Assembly: GCA_937934165.1 (NCBI GenBank)
Contig: CALGZX010000082.1
Location: forward strand, 18,381 to 82,380
DNA: 64,000 nucleotides
From: an uncultured Collinsella sp.
GTDB lineage: Bacteria > Actinomycetota > Coriobacteriia > Coriobacteriales > Coriobacteriaceae
Direction: 5' to 3'
Made by a program: the position numbers and the translations under genes. Under the pieces are notes generated by a model. It did no database searches, was not told the origin of the DNA, and worked only from the letters and a program-made list of their open reading frames with translations. This document shows, piece after piece, positions 61,563 to 64,000 of the stretch; position 1 is the stretch's first letter; each line of letters opens with the position of its first letter.

Positions 61563-62975
61563 ATGGGGACCAAATCCCAAAAGCAAGCTCAATCACCGTC
61601 GACAACCTCGGCAATTCTCGTCGTAATGTATGTTGCAGCCTTTGTTGCCGCGTTTAACGAGAACATCATTAACGTGGCGCTGCACGACATTATGGCGGCC
61701 TTTTCGGTGAGTGCCACCACGGCGCAGTGGCTCGTTTCGGGCTACATGATCGTGACGTCGATCTTTACGGCCATCATGGCCTTCCTGTCCGGCCGTTTCT
61801 CGACGCGTAAGCTGCTGTTTTTCGCATGCGGATGCATGGTTGCCGGCGAAGTCCTGTGCCTGGTCGCTCCGTCGTTTAGCGTTTTGCTGCCAAGCCGTAT
61901 TTTGCAGGCTGCGGGATCGGGTATCTTGTTCCCGCTCATGATGAACGTGGTGCTGTCTTGCGCTCCGCGCGAGAAACTTGGCCTGTATCTGAGCCTGGGC
62001 GGTGCCTGCATTACGCTGGGGCCGGCGTTTGGACCCGTGATCAGCGGTCTAATGTGCACGTTGTTTGGCTGGAGGGCGGTGTTCGTAGTGCCGCTGGTGG
62101 GCGGCATTGTGGTCGCTGCGGCGGGCGTAAAGCTCGTTCAGAATGTCGGAGAGCGTTCGAACGCCACGCTTGATATTCTGTCGGTTGTTTTGCTCGCCGC
62201 CGGTATTACGGCATTTGTGTATTCCGTAGGCGAGTTCTCGACCAATCTGATTGCCGGCATCGCGACGCTCTTCGCCGCCATTGTGCTGCTCGGCCTGTTT
62301 GCGGCCCGCCAGCTCAAGCTCGAGCATCCGGTGCTTAACGTGCGTCCCATGGCGGGCGTTCGTTTTTGGCCTGCGTGTCTGCTTGTGGTGGTGTCGATGA
62401 TGACGACGTTCTCGATGAGCGTTTTGTTGCCGCTCTATTTTGAGGGCGCATACGGCATGACCGCACTTGTTGCGGGCTTGCTCATTTTGCCGGCGATTGC
62501 CTGCAATGCTGTGACCTCGATTGTGGGCGGACGCGTGATGGACGCCCGTGGCGCATGGCCGCTGCTGCCGGTCGGCTTTGCCCTGATCGCTGTGGGGCAG
62601 ACTGCCATCTCGATGACGGCCGCAAGCATGAACATCGGCGTCGTCGTGGCGCTGACCGTTGTGGTGTATGCCGGAGTCGGTTTGGTGCTGAGCCCCTCGC
62701 AAACGGCCGGCTTGGAGACGCTGCCTGTCGCTGAGCATCCTCACGGAACGGCATTGCTCAACACGTGGAACATGATTGCCGCATCGTTTGGCCCGTCACT
62801 GTTTATCGGCCTGCTCTCGAGTTCTGCTGCGACTGCCGGTGCGGCTGGCGCTGCGACCGAAGTTGCCCAGGCGATTGGATTTGCAGCTGCCGTGCGTGTG
62901 GCGGCTGTAATTGCCGTGGTCGGGTTCGTGGCGTCGCTGGTGTACGCTCGTCGCGAGTCGCACATGTCGCATTAA
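61563..62975 (+). CDS. MFS transporter of the DHA2/EmrB type
   Basis: A 470-aa permease with about 14 hydrophobic segments. FNENIINVALHDIMAAF, TTAQWLVSGYMIVTSI and GRFSTRKLL at the N-terminus, plus PLMMNVVLSCAPREKLG, fit the drug:H+ antiporter-2 family. AGGAAGGAAATGC precedes ATG 61563. It is expected to extrude drugs or metabolites; no regulator lies beside it. Confidence 0.88.
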   Translation: MGTKSQKQAQSPSTTSAILVVMYVAAFVAAFNENIINVALHDIMAAFSVSATTAQWLVSGYMIVTSIFTAIMAFLSGRFSTRKLLFFACGCMVAGEVLCLVAPSFSVLLPSRILQAAGSGILFPLMMNVVLSCAPREKLGLYLSLGGACITLGPAFGPVISGLMCTLFGWRAVFVVPLVGGIVVAAAGVKLVQNVGERSNATLDILSVVLLAAGITAFVYSVGEFSTNLIAGIATLFAAIVLLGLFAARQLKLEHPVLNVRPMAGVRFWPACLLVVVSMMTTFSMSVLLPLYFEGAYGMTALVAGLLILPAIACNAVTSIVGGRVMDARGAWPLLPVGFALIAVGQTAISMTAASMNIGVVVALTVVVYAGVGLVLSPSQTAGLETLPVAEHPHGTALLNTWNMIAASFGPSLFIGLLSSSAATAGAAGAATEVAQAIGFAAAVRVAAVIAVVGFVASLVYARRESHMSH

Positions 62976-63127
62976 TGTGTGCACATAGATTCTGCAGCTA
63001 GATTGGATGGCGACACCATAAACTAATGGACGTTTTGCCGAGAGGCATGAATGTTTAAAGCGCAAAGAGTGCGCGACGGGCCCCGCGAATGGGGCGATGA
63101 TGCCCGAGAGGGCCAAGAAGGAGTCTC

Positions 63128-64000
63128 ATGTCCGAGAACGAAGAGATCATGAACGAGACCGAGAACGAGACCATGGCTGCCGAGGTCGAGGCAGTCGAGA
63201 CCGTGGAGACCGAAGCTGCCGAGGTTGAGGCTGCTGACGAGGTTTCCGCCGAGGAGGAGGCCGAGGTTGTCGAGGCCGCCGTTGATTACGATGACGAAGA
63301 GCTGATGGACAAGATGCAGAAGGCCGCCCGCCTGCTGCGTAGCCGTCGCTTTGCTATTTCCAAGGAGGAGGAGGCCAAGGCCGAGCGCATGGCGAACATC
63401 GAGCGCGCCATCAAGCTTCTTGACCTCAAGCCCAAGATGGAGCAGAAGGAAATGTCCGACCTACTGGGCATGCGCCTTCGTGAGCTCGATGGCCTGATGG
63501 CCGAGGCCGAGGCTGCCGATCTGGTCGGTCGCATCGACGACGCCGAGGGCGATATGCGCAAGATCGTTGTCTTCGCTGCCGAGGATGCCGCTGAGGGCCT
63601 GGTCGAGCTTGCCAACAAGAAGGAGAAGCTCCTGCCCGAGCTTTCTTACGAGGAGGCCACCGAGCTGATGGCCGCTCTCGATAAGGTTATCGCTCCGCTC
63701 GTCGCCATGGGCCTGGACGAGGACCGCGGTCCTCGCGGCGGCCGTGACGATCGCGGTGGCCGTGGCGGCGACCGTGGCGGTCGCGGCGGCTTTGGCGATC
63801 GCGGTGGCCGTGGCGGTGACCGTGGCGGTCGCGGTGGCGATCGCGGTGGCCGCGGCGGCTTTGGTGACCGCGGCGGCGACCGCGGCGGTCGCGGCGGCTT
63901 TGGCGGCAACCGTGGTGGCTATGGCGATCGCGGCGGCAACCGTGGCGGCTTCGGCGGCAACCGTGGTAACGACCGCGGTGGTCGTGGTGGCGACCGTGGC
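63128..64000 (+). CDS. RGG-repeat protein with a helical HTH-like core, 3' end outside the window
   Basis: The first 291 residues are visible and no stop has been reached. Residues 1-57 are very acidic. Residues 58-190 form a helical core with an HTH-like segment (MEQKEMSDLLGMRLRELDGLMA). From residue 200 the protein consists of RGG, DRGG, RGGFG and GGNRGG repeats. Such tails bind RNA in eukaryotic and some bacterial proteins, so an RNA-binding or condensate role is inferred. AAGGAG precedes the ATG. Confidence 0.85.
   Translation, partial: MSENEEIMNETENETMAAEVEAVETVETEAAEVEAADEVSAEEEAEVVEAAVDYDDEELMDKMQKAARLLRSRRFAISKEEEAKAERMANIERAIKLLDLKPKMEQKEMSDLLGMRLRELDGLMAEAEAADLVGRIDDAEGDMRKIVVFAAEDAAEGLVELANKKEKLLPELSYEEATELMAALDKVIAPLVAMGLDEDRGPRGGRDDRGGRGGDRGGRGGFGDRGGRGGDRGGRGGDRGGRGGFGDRGGDRGGRGGFGGNRGGYGDRGGNRGGFGGNRGNDRGGRGGDRG

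Noticed and set aside
63646..63909. Minus-strand frame of Pro/Arg/Ser repeats
   Set aside because: It is the reverse reading of the RGG-repeat DNA, not an independent gene.
63720..64000. Possible CRISPR array or satellite in repeated GGCGGTCGTGG-like units
   Set aside because: The repeats are in frame and encode Arg-Gly-Gly, without spacers of constant length.

Overview
The window looks like chromosomal DNA of a high-GC gut Actinomycetota, most probably a Collinsella-type member of the Coriobacteriia. This is inferred from GC-rich third codon positions, strong AGGAGG-type ribosome binding sites, a canonical bile salt hydrolase, a helix-turn-helix/aminotransferase fusion, and scattered short palindromic repeats. 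No rRNA, tRNA, CRISPR array, prophage or insertion sequence with a transposase was recognised. Genes are dense, in short operons on both strands.

Layout. 1-9.4 kb: a thioredoxin-like protein cut by the window edge, an ABC exporter with ATPase and permease fused, a dihydrouridine synthase, a glutaredoxin behind an unusual HTH/zinc-ribbon/TipAS regulator, TrmO, a PatB-type C-S lyase and a flavin-type oxidoreductase. 9.4-17 kb: a hybrid sensor kinase broken by a frameshift, a small K+ channel, a LOG-family hydrolase, a ClC-type protein and a GntR-regulated ABC-2 exporter. 17-30.5 kb: mostly translation and RNA modification (prfC, RlmA-like, RsmJ-like, a TetM/EF-G-like GTPase) mixed with ung, a queuosine-type transporter, an SDR, MATE and DMT exporters and a GNAT. 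30.5-39.2 kb is the most accessory-looking part: two paralogous AAA+ ATPases, each with three evenly spaced direct repeats in its promoter, flank a UvrA2-like ATPase. The second ATPase is followed by an AT-richer block (serine recombinase, FxLYD-type lipoprotein, DUF4230 protein, unknown 353-aa protein). The stretch from 34.2 to 39.2 kb is bounded by two copies of the same palindrome.

39.2-50.7 kb: TrmL with an insertion, a COG0523 metal GTPase, a cysteine-less ArsC/Spx-fold protein, a flavoprotein, a GGDEF protein next to an EAL remnant, a frameshifted patatin, a TPP-riboswitch-controlled thiamine salvage operon (thiM, thiamine-binding protein, thiE), a HAD phosphatase, and a LysR regulator next to a MetE-like methyltransferase. 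50.7-64 kb: esterase, purine permease, a deformylase-like protein lacking the catalytic Glu, bile salt hydrolase, Kup, a second divergent DMT/LysR module, the HTH-aminotransferase fusion with an operator array, a canonical deformylase, an MFS exporter, and an RGG-repeat protein running off the end.

Three families of intergenic palindromes recur: GGGGACGTTCTT/ACTAGTCATT at three loci, GGCAAAGGGACAGTCCCTTTGCC at three loci, and ACCTGCCAAAA...TTTTGGCAGGT at two loci. They behave like REP elements. No REP-associated transposase is present here.
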